From: Pseudomonas sp. SCB32
GTDB taxonomy: Bacteria; Pseudomonadota; Gammaproteobacteria; Pseudomonadales; Pseudomonadaceae
DNA: 64,000 nucleotides
Assembly: GCF_009189165.1 (NCBI RefSeq)
Contig: NZ_CP045118.1
Location: forward strand, 4,836,001 to 4,900,000
Direction of reading: 5' to 3'
Shown here: piece after piece, positions 8,545 to 20,288 of the stretch
Layout of the letters: each line of letters starts with the position of its first letter
How positions within the stretch are numbered: position 1 is the stretch's first letter
Program-made: the position numbers and the translations under genes
Notes under the pieces: model-generated
Database searches by the model: none
Seen by the model: only the letters and a program-made list of their open reading frames with translations
What the model was told of the DNA's origin: nothing

Positions 8545-9479
8545 AGCCCGCGCAATGGAAGGAAGACATCCGGCAACTGCAGCACCTTCGCCTGTTCCAG
8601 AACGTGGCTGCGGCCAGCCTGCAACAGTTGTTGAAGAGCTTTCGTGCCTGCGAGCTGGAAGCCGGTGAAATCCTTCTCTCGCCGTTCAACCGCAACCACT
8701 TCCTTTATATGGTCCTGCACGGCCAGTTGAAGGTGTACCTGGGCTCGCTCGACAACCAGCCGGTCACCACCCTCAATCCCGGCGAGTGCGCAGGCGAGAT
8801 CAGCTTCATCGACAACGATCACCCCTCCGCTTACGTGGTGGCCGGCGAATCCACCACCGTCCTGCGCCTGCATCGCGAATCGCTGATCAGCCTCTTCCAG
8901 CACTCCCCACAGGTGATGCAGAACCTCCTCGGCGTACTCTGCGAAAGGATCCGCCAGGGCAACCGGATCATTCTCGACACCGAGCAGAACGCCAACATCG
9001 ACACCTTGACCGGGCTGTTCAACCGACGCTGGCTGGAGCACATCTACGACCGCGAAAGCACCCGCTGTGCCTTCAACGAGCACCCTCTGTGCCTGCTCAT
9101 GCTGGATGTCGACCGCTTCAAGGACTACAACGACGAGCACGGCCACCTGGCCGGCGACTACGCCCTCTGCCTGGTCGCCCACACCCTGCGCAGCCAGTTG
9201 CGGCCCAAGGACAGCATGGCGCGTTATGGCGGCGAAGAGTTCGTCATCCTGCTCCCGGAGATCGGCGCGGAAGAAGCGCGGCGCATCGGCAACCGGCTAC
9301 GCCAGAGCCTGGAGGAGGTGAAGACCTTCTATTCACCGATGGGAGTACTGCCCGGCGTCACCGTGTCCCTGGGCCTTGCCCAGATGGACTACCAGGAAAA
9401 CCTGCCGAACCTGATCCTGCGGGCCGACAGCGCCCTCTACCAGGCCAAGCAGGAAGGCCGCAACCGCCTGGTGGGATGA
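8541..9479 (+). CDS. Cyclic-nucleotide-binding domain / GGDEF diguanylate cyclase
   Basis: A 312-residue soluble protein. Residues about 15-140 form a CRP-like cyclic-nucleotide-binding (cNMP_binding) domain (YMVLHGQLKVYLG, GECAGEISFIDND). Residues about 150-312 form a GGDEF domain with active-site GGEEF at 230-234 and a canonical RxxD inhibitory site (RPKD, 221-224) exactly five residues before it. This predicts an active, product-inhibited c-di-GMP synthase controlled by a CRP-type sensor module. No DNA-binding domain or transmembrane segment is seen. ATG 8541 is the best domain start though its SD is weak; an in-frame GTG at 8472 is the alternative. Confidence 0.88.
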   Translation: MKPAQWKEDIRQLQHLRLFQNVAAASLQQLLKSFRACELEAGEILLSPFNRNHFLYMVLHGQLKVYLGSLDNQPVTTLNPGECAGEISFIDNDHPSAYVVAGESTTVLRLHRESLISLFQHSPQVMQNLLGVLCERIRQGNRIILDTEQNANIDTLTGLFNRRWLEHIYDRESTRCAFNEHPLCLLMLDVDRFKDYNDEHGHLAGDYALCLVAHTLRSQLRPKDSMARYGGEEFVILLPEIGAEEARRIGNRLRQSLEEVKTFYSPMGVLPGVTVSLGLAQMDYQENLPNLILRADSALYQAKQEGRNRLVG

Positions 9480-9572
9480 CCCGCCCACGCCAGCCGCGAG
9501 GATTTCCCGCGCCTGCCCCTCCCCGCCTTTGCTAGAGTCCGCGCACGAGAACAAGACAGCCGGGAAGCTGAC

Positions 9573-10730
9573 ATGCGCAAAATACTGATCGCATTGCTAT
9601 TACTGGTGGCCGTTGGCCTGGGGATATTCTTCAACCTGCCAGGGTACCTGGACCGCAAGATGAACACGGTGGCCGCACCGTCGCCCTACCCCGCCTCCGA
9701 TGCCGCAACCGCCCTGCACAAGACCCTGTTCGTCGCCGACCTGCACGACGACGCCCTGCTCTGGGACCGCAACCTGCTGGAGCGCCACGACTACGGCCAC
9801 AGCGACCTGCCTCGCCTGCTGCAAGGCCACGTCGGCCTGCAGGTGTTCTCCACCGTCACCAAGACCCCGCGCGGCCTGAACTACGAGCGCAATGGCGCCG
9901 ACAGCGACAACATCACCCCGCTGGTCATCGCCCAGCGCTGGCCCAGCGCAACCTGGACCAGCCTGCTCCAGCGCTCCCTCTACCAGGGCAGGATGCTCGA
10001 GGAGGCCGCCGCCAACAGCCAGGGCAAGCTGACCCTGGTGCGCAGCCGCGCCGACTTCGCCCGCTACCTCGCCGCCTGGAACAAGGACCCGAACCAGGTC
10101 GCCGCCGTGCTCGCGACCGAGGGCCTGCACCCGTTGGAGGGCCGGCTTGAGAACATCGACCGCATGTACGACGCGGGCTTCCGCATCATGGGCCTGACGC
10201 ACTTCTTCGACAACGAAGTCGGCGGCTCCGCCCACGGCCTGAAAAAGGGCGGTCTGACCCCCTTCGGCCGCGAGGTGATCGCCCGCCTGGAAGAAAAGAA
10301 GATGCTGGTAGACCTGGCGCACGCCTCCCGCGCCCTGATCGACGACGTGCTGGCCATCGCCACGCGTCCGGTGCTGGTGTCCCACACCGGCGTCGAAGGG
10401 ACCTGCCCCGGCATCCGCAACCTGACCGACGCCCATTTGCAACGCATCGCCGCCACCGGCGGGGTGATCGGCATCGGCTACTGGGACGGCGCCGTGTGCG
10501 ACACCTCGGTCAAGGCCATCGTCAAAGCCATCCGCTACGCCGCCGACAAGGTCGGCGCGGAGCACATCGCCCTGGGCTCGGACTTCGATGGCGCCGTGCA
10601 TACCCCCTTCGACAGCAGCGGCCTGGCGCAGCTGACCCAGGGACTGGCCGAAGCCGGCTTCAGCCAGCCGGACATCGCCGCCATCATGGGCGGCAACGTG
10701 CGCCGGCTGCTGCTCGAAACCTTGCCCTGA
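9573..10730 (+). CDS. Membrane dipeptidase (peptidase family M19)
   Basis: A 385-residue zinc dipeptidase of the renal-dipeptidase family. An N-terminal hydrophobic anchor or uncleaved signal (residues about 4-22) is followed by metal-ligand motifs in order: [33 protein letters not shown] and LGSDFDGAV. It is probably anchored on the periplasmic side and hydrolyses dipeptides, possibly including D-amino-acid-containing ones. It is a stand-alone plus-strand gene between the GGDEF gene and rhlB, with no link to either evident from sequence. Confidence 0.9.
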   Translation: MRKILIALLLLVAVGLGIFFNLPGYLDRKMNTVAAPSPYPASDAATALHKTLFVADLHDDALLWDRNLLERHDYGHSDLPRLLQGHVGLQVFSTVTKTPRGLNYERNGADSDNITPLVIAQRWPSATWTSLLQRSLYQGRMLEEAAANSQGKLTLVRSRADFARYLAAWNKDPNQVAAVLATEGLHPLEGRLENIDRMYDAGFRIMGLTHFFDNEVGGSAHGLKKGGLTPFGREVIARLEEKKMLVDLAHASRALIDDVLAIATRPVLVSHTGVEGTCPGIRNLTDAHLQRIAATGGVIGIGYWDGAVCDTSVKAIVKAIRYAADKVGAEHIALGSDFDGAVHTPFDSSGLAQLTQGLAEAGFSQPDIAAIMGGNVRRLLLETLP

Positions 10731-10872
10731 AGCCCGTCGCCGCTTCGTTGCCAACGCGCCGAAACGGCATTCAGCCTGTCCGTCAAGCCCGCGCGATCCT
10801 GTGGCACTTCGCCCTGCGGGCATCTTGCATTACACTGGCGGCCGTTCATTCCTTAACCAGTACGAGACCACC

Positions 10873-12399
10873 GTGCTCAAAGCACTCAAGAAAATCTTCA
10901 GCAAAGGCGAGGGCGAGCAGCCCGTCGCCACGCCGGCAGCCCCCGCCCCCGCTGCCTCCGAGCCCGCCCAGAGCGGCGAGAAGCGTCCGCGCAAACCGCG
11001 TACTCCGCGTCCCGAAGGCGAGGCCGCCGAGAAGCAGGCCCGCGCCCCCAAGGGTGACAAGCCCCGCGCCGAGCGTTCCGAGAAAGCCGAACGCGGCGAA
11101 AAGACCGAACGCGCCGACAAGCCCCGCGAGCCCAAGGCCGACAAGCCGCGCCGCGAGCGCAAGCCGCGTCCGCCGGTGGTGGACAACTGGAAGCTGGAAG
11201 ATTTCGTGGTGGAACCAGCCGAAGGCAAGACCCGTTTCCACGACTTCAACCTCGACCCGCGTCTGATGCACGCCATCCATGACCTGGGCTTCCCGTACTG
11301 CACGCCGATCCAGGCGCAGGTACTGGGCTTCACCCTCAAGGGCCAGGACGCCATCGGCCGCGCCCAGACCGGCACAGGCAAGACCGCCGCGTTCCTGATC
11401 TCCATCATCACCCAGCTGCTGCAGACCCCGCCGCCGAAAGAGCGCTACATGGGCGAGCCGCGCGCGCTGATCATCGCACCGACCCGCGAACTGGTGGTGC
11501 AGATTGCCAAGGACGCCGTGGGCCTGGCCAAGTACACCGGCCTGAACGTCATGAGCTTCGTCGGCGGCATGGACTTCGACAAGCAGCTCAAGACCTTGGA
11601 GTCGCGCTTCTGCGACATCCTGGTCGCCACCCCGGGCCGCCTGCTGGACTTCAACCAGCGCGGCGAGGTGCACCTGGACATGGTCGAGGTGATGGTCCTG
11701 GACGAAGCCGACCGCATGCTCGACATGGGCTTCATCCCGCAGGTCCGCCAGATCATCCGCCAGACCCCGTACAAGGGCGAGCGCCAGACCCTGCTGTTCT
11801 CCGCCACCTTCACCGACGACGTGATGAACCTGGCCAAGCAGTGGACCGTCGACCCGGCCATCGTCGAGATCGAGCCGGAGAACGTCGCCAGCGACACCGT
11901 AGAGCAGCACGTCTACGCGGTTGCCGGCAGCGACAAGTACAAGCTGCTATACAACCTGATCGCACAGAACGACTGGACCCGCGTGATGGTCTTCGCCAAC
12001 CGCAAGGACGAGGTGCGCCGCATCGAGGAACGCCTGACCAAGGACGGCATCAGTGCCGCCCAGATGTCCGGCGACGTGCCGCAGCACAAGCGCATCAAGG
12101 TCCTGGAAGGCTTCCGTGAAGGCAAGATCCGCGTGCTGGTCGCCACCGACGTTGCCGGCCGCGGCATCCACGTCGACGGCATCAGCCACGTGATCAACTT
12201 CACCCTGCCCGAAGACCCGGACGACTACGTGCACCGCATTGGCCGTACCGGCCGTGCCGGCAGCACCGGTACCTCCATCAGCTTCGCCGGCGAGGACGAT
12301 GCCTTCGCCCTGCCGCCGATCGAGGAACTGCTGGGCCGCAAGATCAACTGCGAAATGCCGCCCACCGAGCTGCTCAAGCCGGTACCGCGCAAGCACTGA
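10873..12399 (+). CDS. rhlB: DEAD-box ATP-dependent RNA helicase RhlB
   Basis: A DEAD-box helicase of 508 residues counted from GTG 10873 ([13 protein letters not shown]), chosen because Pseudomonas RhlB proteins begin this way; the frame is open 24 codons further upstream. Residues about 15-100 are a low-complexity Lys/Arg/Ala/Pro/Glu segment, likely disordered and RNA-binding. The core follows: Q motif, AQTGTGKT (about 164-171), PTRELV, DEAD (277-280), SAT, and the C-terminal [10 protein letters not shown]. It unwinds RNA, typically in the RNase E degradosome. An intrinsic terminator follows at once. Confidence 0.93.
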   Translation: MLKALKKIFSKGEGEQPVATPAAPAPAASEPAQSGEKRPRKPRTPRPEGEAAEKQARAPKGDKPRAERSEKAERGEKTERADKPREPKADKPRRERKPRPPVVDNWKLEDFVVEPAEGKTRFHDFNLDPRLMHAIHDLGFPYCTPIQAQVLGFTLKGQDAIGRAQTGTGKTAAFLISIITQLLQTPPPKERYMGEPRALIIAPTRELVVQIAKDAVGLAKYTGLNVMSFVGGMDFDKQLKTLESRFCDILVATPGRLLDFNQRGEVHLDMVEVMVLDEADRMLDMGFIPQVRQIIRQTPYKGERQTLLFSATFTDDVMNLAKQWTVDPAIVEIEPENVASDTVEQHVYAVAGSDKYKLLYNLIAQNDWTRVMVFANRKDEVRRIEERLTKDGISAAQMSGDVPQHKRIKVLEGFREGKIRVLVATDVAGRGIHVDGISHVINFTLPEDPDDYVHRIGRTGRAGSTGTSISFAGEDDAFALPPIEELLGRKINCEMPPTELLKPVPRKH

Positions 12400-12429
12400 T
12401 CCGCTGCGGCAACAGCCGTCAGTTCCAGG

Positions 12430-12461
12430 AAAAGGCGAGGCCACCCGGCTTCGCCTTTTTT
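12430..12461 (+). terminator. Intrinsic terminator of rhlB
   Basis: The stem AAAGGCGA (12431-12438) pairs with TCGCCTTT (12451-12458) and is followed by a run of T, 30 bp after the rhlB stop. This is a good rho-independent terminator. Confidence 0.8.
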
Positions 12462-12653
12462 GTTTCCGCAGGCGTTACGTCCGGTGACGCCCTTCCCGCC
12501 TTCCCCCACTCCAGCGCAGCCCATTTGTCCCCCCGGACCCGCCGGGACGACCTTGCGCAATGCCCCCACAAACAATGGCAACACGCCATCCTCCTGCAAG
12601 GGCGCCAGGTTCGCGCCCTCTTCGATCATTTTTATTTACAGTCGTAAATTAAT

Positions 12654-12669
12654 TCGCACGCTTCTTGCA
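12654..12669 (+). promoter_or_regulatory. Possible sigma-54 promoter of the chemoreceptor gene
   Basis: TCGCACG-CTTC-TTGCA matches the -24/-12 consensus TGGCACG-N4-TTGCW except for one base in the important GG pair at -24. It lies 45 bp upstream of the chemoreceptor ATG in an AT-rich pocket. The mismatch makes this uncertain. Confidence 0.35.
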
Positions 12670-12713
12670 GAGCACGCGAGAACAATTCCAAGAAACCTCG
12701 CTGGAACCCGCCC

Positions 12714-14672
12714 ATGCCCCTGCGCGCCAAACTTGCCCTCAGCTTCCTGTCGATCGGCCTGATTCCCGTATTGGTGATGGCCATCGTGGTTTACCTCCAG
12801 GCCAGCCGGGCCCTCGAAGAGCAAAGCCTGAATGCCCTGGAAGCAGTCGCGAATATCAAGCAACGGCAATTGATGGATGCCTGGAAGGCGCGGCACGACC
12901 AGCTCAGCAGCCTCGCCAACAACCTCGGCAGCAACTATGCGGGCCTGGACAGCGAGTCCCTGGTCACCACCGCCAACTACGATCGCCCGGTCTTCGAGAA
13001 CTTCATCAAGACCTTCGGCTACCGCGAACTGCGCCTGGTGGCCGGCGATGGAACCGTAGTCTTCAGCCTCGGACGCGGTACCGACTACCAGCAGAACATC
13101 GGCACCCCGAAGTGGCGCGACACCCCGTTCGGGCGCTTCATCCGCTCGGCACTGGACAGTGGCAAGGCCAGCATCAGCGATCTGGAGCCCGCGCTGGACG
13201 ACCAGCAGCCCGTGCAGTGGCTGGCCGCCCCGATCAAGGACAACGACAAGCTGAAACTGCTGCTGGTCCTGGAGCTGCCGCTCACCGCGATCAACGACGT
13301 GATGCAGAACCGCCAGGGCCTGGGTGACGCCGGGGAAACCTACCTGGTAGGCGGCGACGGTCGCCTGCGCTCGGACTCGGCGCGCTTCGCCGATCACCAC
13401 GTGCGCCGCGACAAGGAGAGCCCCGTCGCCCTGCCCGGCCACGCCATCGAGAAAGCCCTGGCCGGCGAGCAGGGTCGCCTCGCCGAAGCCGGCCTGAACA
13501 ACCAGCCGGCGCTGAAATCCTTCGTCCCACTGGACCTGGACGGCCAGCACTGGGCATTGGTGGCGGAAATGGATCAGGACCAGGCCTTCGCCCCGGTGCG
13601 CAAGCTGATGTGGCAGATCCTGGTGCTGGGCCTGCTGACCCTGGCCGCCGTAGCCGCCGCGACCTGGCTGGTCAGCCGCAGCGTAATGCGCCCGCTGGGC
13701 GGCGAGCCGGCAAACATGGCGGCGCTGGCCCAGCGCCTGGCCGGTGGTGAATTGCGCCTGAGCGACGATGCAGACGCCAGTAGCGGACTGATGCAGGCCC
13801 TGCGCGAGATGACCGCGGCCTGGCGCCAGGTGGTCGAGCGCCTGCGTCAGGCCAGCGAAGCGGTGGGCGATGCCAGCGGCGATATCCTCGACGCCGCCGG
13901 GCGCACCAGCAGCCACCTCGACCAGCAACAGGAGGCGCTGGAGATGGTGGTCAGTGCCGTCGACCAGATGGCCGCCACCGTGCAGGAGATCGCCGGCAGC
14001 GCCAGCCGCAGCGCCGACGGCAGCGCCGCCGCGCGGCAAGCCTTCGTCGCCATGCAGGGCACCCTGCAGCACATGATCGGCCGCCAGGACCAGCTGCTGG
14101 TCGGCCTGCGCCAGGCCGACGGCGTGGTGCAGACCCTGGCCGGCGAGAGCCAGCAGATCGGCTCGGTACTGGACGTGATCCGCTCGATTGCCGAACAGAC
14201 CAACCTGCTCGCCCTCAATGCCGCCATCGAAGCCGCCCGCGCCGGTGAAGCGGGCCGTGGATTTGCCGTGGTCGCCGACGAGGTCCGCAATCTCGCCCAA
14301 CGCACTCGCAGCGCCACGGACGAAATCGTCGCCATCGTCGGCAGCCTGGGCGACTCCTCGGTCCAGGCCCAGGCAAGCATGAGCGGCGCCAGCGAACAGG
14401 CCCATAACCTCGAACAGGACACCCAGGCGGTCCTGCAGACCCTGGGCGCGCTGGACGAGTCCTTGCAGGGCGTGCACGCCATGGCCTTCCAGATCGCCGC
14501 AGCCGCCGAACAGCAGGCCGCCACGACCCAGGAAGTGAACCAGCACATGCACCGCCTGAGCGACATGACCGTGGAAAACCGCAAGACCGCCGCGCACACC
14601 CGCGACTGCGGCGAGCACCTGCGCCGCGTGGCGGGCAGCCAGGAAGAGCTGGTGGCGCAGTTCAAACTTTAA
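12714..14672 (+). CDS. Methyl-accepting chemotaxis protein
   Basis: A 652-residue chemoreceptor. There is one transmembrane helix at residues about 8-28 and a periplasmic sensor of about 270 residues (likely Cache-like: [32 protein letters not shown]). A second transmembrane helix lies near 302-322, then a HAMP linker, then the cytoplasmic signalling domain. The hairpin tip [19 protein letters not shown] and the [16 protein letters not shown] segment are intact. The ligand is unknown. It is monocistronic, between the rhlB terminator and repeat-rich DNA. Confidence 0.93.
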   Translation: MPLRAKLALSFLSIGLIPVLVMAIVVYLQASRALEEQSLNALEAVANIKQRQLMDAWKARHDQLSSLANNLGSNYAGLDSESLVTTANYDRPVFENFIKTFGYRELRLVAGDGTVVFSLGRGTDYQQNIGTPKWRDTPFGRFIRSALDSGKASISDLEPALDDQQPVQWLAAPIKDNDKLKLLLVLELPLTAINDVMQNRQGLGDAGETYLVGGDGRLRSDSARFADHHVRRDKESPVALPGHAIEKALAGEQGRLAEAGLNNQPALKSFVPLDLDGQHWALVAEMDQDQAFAPVRKLMWQILVLGLLTLAAVAAATWLVSRSVMRPLGGEPANMAALAQRLAGGELRLSDDADASSGLMQALREMTAAWRQVVERLRQASEAVGDASGDILDAAGRTSSHLDQQQEALEMVVSAVDQMAATVQEIAGSASRSADGSAAARQAFVAMQGTLQHMIGRQDQLLVGLRQADGVVQTLAGESQQIGSVLDVIRSIAEQTNLLALNAAIEAARAGEAGRGFAVVADEVRNLAQRTRSATDEIVAIVGSLGDSSVQAQASMSGASEQAHNLEQDTQAVLQTLGALDESLQGVHAMAFQIAAAAEQQAATTQEVNQHMHRLSDMTVENRKTAAHTRDCGEHLRRVAGSQEELVAQFKL

Positions 14673-14683
14673 ACACTGTGTAG

Positions 14684-14940
14684 ACCTGTAGGAGCGGGCC
14701 ATGCCCGCGATCGCGCCCATGGGGCGCTCCTACAGGTCAGCTCCGCCGCGTTGACTCCCGTAGGAGCGGAGCTTCTCCGCGATCCGGCCGGCAGGCCGGT
14801 GTCCATAGTAATGCACCGCTGTCGAGGTGATCGTGGACAAGGGCCGCTACACATCATTTTCTGGGTCCCCGCGTTCGCGGGGATGACGTGTATGGGACGA
14901 CGGCGCATGACACCGTCACTCCCGCGAACGCGGGAGCCCA
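14684..14940. repeat. REP-type and ...GTCCCCGCG... palindromic repeats between the chemoreceptor gene and dauB
   Basis: The 376-bp gap holds three palindromic units and no gene. The first is a REP pair with arms ACCTGTAGGAGCG (14684-14696) and its complement (14725-14737). The second is another GTAGGAGCGGAGCTTCTCCGCGA unit at about 14760 (shortened here as GTAGGAGCGGAGC...). The third, 14861-14940, has inverted copies of a CCCGCG-TTCG-CGCGGG-type palindrome flanked by CTGGGT and GCCCA. The third family recurs at 41175, 52107 and 60514 in this window. Confidence 0.75.
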
Positions 14941-15048
14941 AAAGACCGTTGCTGCTACGAAAGCAATTGCCCATCGGTCCACACGCCCTTGCCGATCAAG
15001 ACAACAGAGTCCAGAATGGAAAAATAAATCTACCTCCGGAGTCTCGCC

Positions 15049-17140
<2,092 letters not shown>

Positions 17141-17213
17141 CCGTGACAGCCAACGGGCGCTTGCTGCACACTCGCCAGCGCCCGCCCGGCCCCATCGCCA
17201 AAGAGCCTTGCCC

Positions 17214-17837
17214 ATGACCGCCGCAGACCCGCTGGACAACTACAAGGCGATCGCCGATGCCATCGCCACCCTGTTCTTCCCCCATGCCGAGGTGGTCATC
17301 CACGACCTGCGCAACCAGCGCGTGGCCTATCTGGCCAACAACATCTCCAAGCGCGAGATCGGCGACGATTCGGCGCTGGAAGACATGCTCGAAGGCAGCA
17401 GCGACGAACGCAACATCGGCCCCTACGAAAAGCTCAACTGGGACGGGCAGAAGATCCGCTCCGTCAGCACCGTGCTGCGCGACGGCAAGGGCGAGCCGCT
17501 GGCGGTGCTGTGCATCAACCTCAACATCACCCTGTTCGAGACCGCCAAGGCTGCGCTGGACCTGTTCCTGTCCTCGAACAAGCTGATTCCGCAGCCGGAC
17601 GCACTGTTCCGCGACGACTGGCAGGAGCGCATCAATACCTTCCTTCACGCCTGGCTGCGCCAGCGCCAGCTGAGCCTCAATACCTTGAGCCGCGACCACA
17701 AGCGAGAGCTGGTCCTGGCGCTGCACACCGAGGGCGCATTCAAGGGCAAGAGCGCGGCGAACTATGTGGCCAATGTGCTGAACATGGGGCGGGCGACGGT
17801 TTACAAGCATCTGAAGGAGTTGAAGGAGGAGGTCTGA
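17214..17837 (+). CDS. dauR: Transcriptional regulator DauR (YheO-like PAS + HTH)
   Basis: A 207-residue regulator with a YheO-like PAS domain at residues about 8-115 (FFPHAEVVIHDLRNQRVAYLANN) and a C-terminal DauR/HTH_22 helix-turn-helix (SAANYVANVLNMGRATVYKHLKELK). In P. aeruginosa DauR represses dauBA and responds to arginine or its ketoacid. ATG 17214 is preferred over an in-frame TTG at 17208. It is the last gene of dauBAR, followed by nearly 1 kb of repeats. Confidence 0.88.
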   Translation: MTAADPLDNYKAIADAIATLFFPHAEVVIHDLRNQRVAYLANNISKREIGDDSALEDMLEGSSDERNIGPYEKLNWDGQKIRSVSTVLRDGKGEPLAVLCINLNITLFETAKAALDLFLSSNKLIPQPDALFRDDWQERINTFLHAWLRQRQLSLNTLSRDHKRELVLALHTEGAFKGKSAANYVANVLNMGRATVYKHLKELKEEV

Positions 17838-17884
17838 TGGGCCCTCTTTCCGCTCCGCTCGGGTTTGTCCTCGATGCGCTTCTT

Positions 17885-18685
17885 GTTTGGGTGTTTCTGC
17901 GTCGCTTCGGTGTGTGCTGAGAGATTTTGTTTCGCCCCCTCGGGCGAGTTACTTTCTCAAACTGCGGATGGCCGCCCCACAGAAAGTAACCAAAGGTCTT
18001 GCCCCTGCATCCGGTTTTTCGCTTAGGCGAAAAATGCCCTCGCTCCATCAGAGTTTCAGGGGCACGCGTCGACGGGCCATCCATGGCCCAACGACGCTCT
18101 CGCGGCATCCATGCCGCTCAACCCCTGAAACTCCGACTCCACTCGGCCTCCTGAAGGGGCGCTCCGGTGCGCGCTTGGGCTTCTCTGGAAGTCTCCAGTG
18201 CAAAGCAAAAGCACAGCGTCCTGCTCCGAGCGGCTTTTGCTCTCGTAGGAGCGGACCTTGTCCGCGAAGGCCCACCACAGCACACGCGTTGCAGGATGAA
18301 CACCTGTAGGGCGAATAACGCGCAGCGTTATCCGCCTTGATGGGTTTCGCTTCGCTCTACGCCATCCTACGAAGCGCCATCCAGCATGAAGCAGCCAAAG
18401 CCTCCGGCGCGCGCAGAGTCCCGTCAGGAGGCCGAGTGGAGGTATTGCGCAGAGGGGCGAGCGGCATGGATGCCGCGAGAGGCGTAGAGGGCCAGGGACG
18501 GCCCTTGTACGCCGACCCTCGGAGCGATACCGGAGCGAGGGGACCCCGGCGAAGCCGGGGCCGGATGTCGGGACGAGACTTTTGCCTACTTTGTGGCGTT
18601 TGACAAAGTAGGTCGCCCGAGGGGGCGAAACCCAATACATCAACGCACGCCGAAGCGGCGCAGAAACACCAATACCCGAACGGTG
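17885..18685. repeat. Composite palindromic repeat (copy 1)
   Basis: About 800 bp without a credible gene. The outer arms are inverted: GTGTTTCTGCG..CGCTTCGG with GTTTCGCCCCCTCGGGCGA at the left (about 17888-17955), and their complements at 18605-18672. Inside are smaller palindromes, for example GTTACTTTCT/AGAAAGTAAC near 17950-17990, a REP unit GTAGGAGCGGACC at 18245 and a GCGAATAACGCG...TTATCCGCC unit near 18310. Most of it reappears, inverted, at 63300-64000. Open frames across it are by-products of the GC-rich palindromes. Confidence 0.75.
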
Positions 18686-18763
18686 GATAACGCCAGAGGT
18701 GTTATTCACCCAATGAAGAGCAAGAGCATCGCGGACAAAGTCTGCTCCTACGAAAAGCAAAAC

Positions 18764-18790
18764 AAAAAGGCCGCCCGAAGGCAGCCTTTC
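18764..18790 (-). terminator. Intrinsic terminator of the solute-binding-protein gene
   Basis: Read on the minus strand, AAAGGC-GCC-type arms (18767-18775 with 18781-18788, one mismatch, CGAA loop) are followed by TTTTTGTTTTG. It lies 20-45 bp beyond the stop of the minus-strand binding-protein gene. Confidence 0.75.
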
Positions 18791-18809
18791 CTGCAACTCA
18801 ACGGAACGA

Positions 18810-19586
18810 TCAATCCCCGTAGATATCGCTCTTGAAGTACTTGCCTTCGATTTCCTTGTACTTGCCATTGGCTCGCAGCGCATCGATGGCGGCGTTGAGC
18901 TCGCCCACCAGTTCGGTATTGCCCGTGCGCACTGCGATACCGGCGCCCTCGCCGAAGTATTTCGGGTCCTTGAACTCCGGCCCGGTGAAGGCAAAGCCCT
19001 TGCCGCGCGGGGTGTCCAGGAAGCCGATCTGCAGCGGGATGGAGTCGGCGAAGGTAGCGTCCAGGCGACCTGCGACCAGGTCCAGGTAGATCTCGTCCTG
19101 GCTGGTGTAGCGCACCACGTTGGCGCCGGCCTTGCCCAGTACCTCGGTGGCGAAGCGATCAGCCGTGGAGCCACGCTGCACGCCGACGTTCTTGCCCTTG
19201 AGCTGGCTGAACTTATCGTCCAGCTGCGAGCCTTCCTTCATCACCAGGCGGCCCGGGGTGAAGTAGTACTTGTGGGTGAAGTCCACCGAGCGCTTGCGCT
19301 CGTCGGTGATGGTGATCGACGACAGCGCGGCGTCGATCTTGCGCACCTTCAGCGAGGGGATCAGGCCGTCGTATTCCTGCTCGATCCACTGGCACTTGCG
19401 CTTCATCTGCTCGCACAGGGCGTTGCCGATGTCGTAGTCGAAGCCGGCGATGCCGCCTTCGGGAGTCTTGTAGGCGAAGGGCGGATAGGCCGCCTCGATG
19501 CCAATGCGCAGCGGCTTGTCGTCGGCATGGGAGAAGGTGGCGAAGGTGGCCAGCAGCAGGCCGCCCAGCAGGGCTTTACGATTCAT
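18810..19586 (-). CDS. Periplasmic basic-amino-acid-binding protein (ABC transporter, HisJ/ArgT-like)
   Basis: A 258-residue family-3 solute-binding protein. The start at 19586 ([21 protein letters not shown]) opens a good signal peptide and has a GGAG SD. The mature part shows [28 protein letters not shown] and the [20 protein letters not shown] segment typical of Lys/Arg/Orn- and His-binding proteins. No permease or ATPase adjoins it, so it must use a transporter encoded elsewhere. Its place beside dauBAR, as in P. aeruginosa, suggests an arginine-related ligand (inference). Confidence 0.88.
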   Translation of the reverse strand: MNRKALLGGLLLATFATFSHADDKPLRIGIEAAYPPFAYKTPEGGIAGFDYDIGNALCEQMKRKCQWIEQEYDGLIPSLKVRKIDAALSSITITDERKRSVDFTHKYYFTPGRLVMKEGSQLDDKFSQLKGKNVGVQRGSTADRFATEVLGKAGANVVRYTSQDEIYLDLVAGRLDATFADSIPLQIGFLDTPRGKGFAFTGPEFKDPKYFGEGAGIAVRTGNTELVGELNAAIDALRANGKYKEIEGKYFKSDIYGD

Positions 19587-19830
19587 CGATGAACTCCGTG
19601 GCGTGATCTGGGAACCCGACAGCCGAGCCGCCGGGACGTCGTTGGCAGTGCGCAGGAAGAGCATGGCTCGTCCGGGGTCGCGGCGCAGAACGCCACAGCA
19701 GCATTGCCTTGCTCTTACCCAGGCGACCGTCTTGTTGTTGTTCGTCCATGTGCGGCAGCGCACATAAACTTAAAATCCAATCTGGACTAAAAAGTACAGA
19801 ACGTCAATCACCCCTGACGCAGGCTGCGAC

Positions 19831-20230
19831 CGTAGGGCGGATAACGCCTCAGGCGTTATCCGCCATCCTCGGCTGATGCATGCAAAGACGACGGATAAAG
19901 CGTTCCGCTTTATTCGCCCTACGAATTGCCCCGGCGCAGCATCGTCCTGCGACCGTCCGGCGCACTCTCTTTTGCTGCCCCGCCGCTACTCCTTCGGAGG
20001 AATGTCGGCCGCAGGCCGGCGGCCTTAGTCTGGAGGTGTTCCAGCCAATCCGAGGAGGAGTCGAACAGCTCATTCGCATGATTTTCCGTAGCTTCCACGG
20101 TTCAACTTGGCAGATTGCCCGAGGCCCCGCGATACGCTCATGTCGCCGGGGCCTTTTCTTTGGCTCTGCGGACGTAAAACATGCAGGCACGCCAAAGTGG
20201 CGGATAACGCTGCGCGTTATTCGCCCTACG
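19831..20230. repeat. REP-like GCGGATAACGC repeats downstream of moaA
   Basis: The 702-bp gap 19587-20288 holds no gene. Three related palindromic units are present: CGTAGGGCGGATAACGCC with its complement (19831-19865), CGGATAAAGCG/CGCTTTATTCGCCCTACG (19892-19923), and GCGGATAACGC/GCGTTATTCGCCCTACG (20199-20230). The same family recurs at 22229, 34590, 56663, 63265 and elsewhere. Between them lies an orphan terminator (20121-20158). Confidence 0.75.
20121..20158 (+). terminator. Orphan plus-strand intrinsic terminator
   Basis: AGGCCCCG (20122-20129) pairs with CGGGGCCT (20147-20154), followed by TTTTCTTT. No plus-strand gene precedes it within 2 kb, so it may end an unannotated small RNA. 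It could also be a stray hairpin. Confidence 0.55.
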
Positions 20231-20288
20231 GGTGTGTACAGGGACGCAATGCAAGCGGCGGACCTGGGGCCCGCCGAGGAAGGAAGGC

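Noticed and set aside
12636..14720. A 694-codon frame opposite the chemoreceptor gene
   Set aside because: Antisense shadow of a clear MCP with all signalling motifs; no domain of its own.
14861..14940. Bidirectional terminator between the chemoreceptor gene and dauB
   Set aside because: The hairpins lack T-tracts and recur at unrelated sites in the window, so they are classed as repeats.
18056..19174. A 372-codon minus-strand frame across the repeat block and binding-protein gene
   Set aside because: It reads partly through palindromic repeats and partly out of frame through the solute-binding-protein gene.
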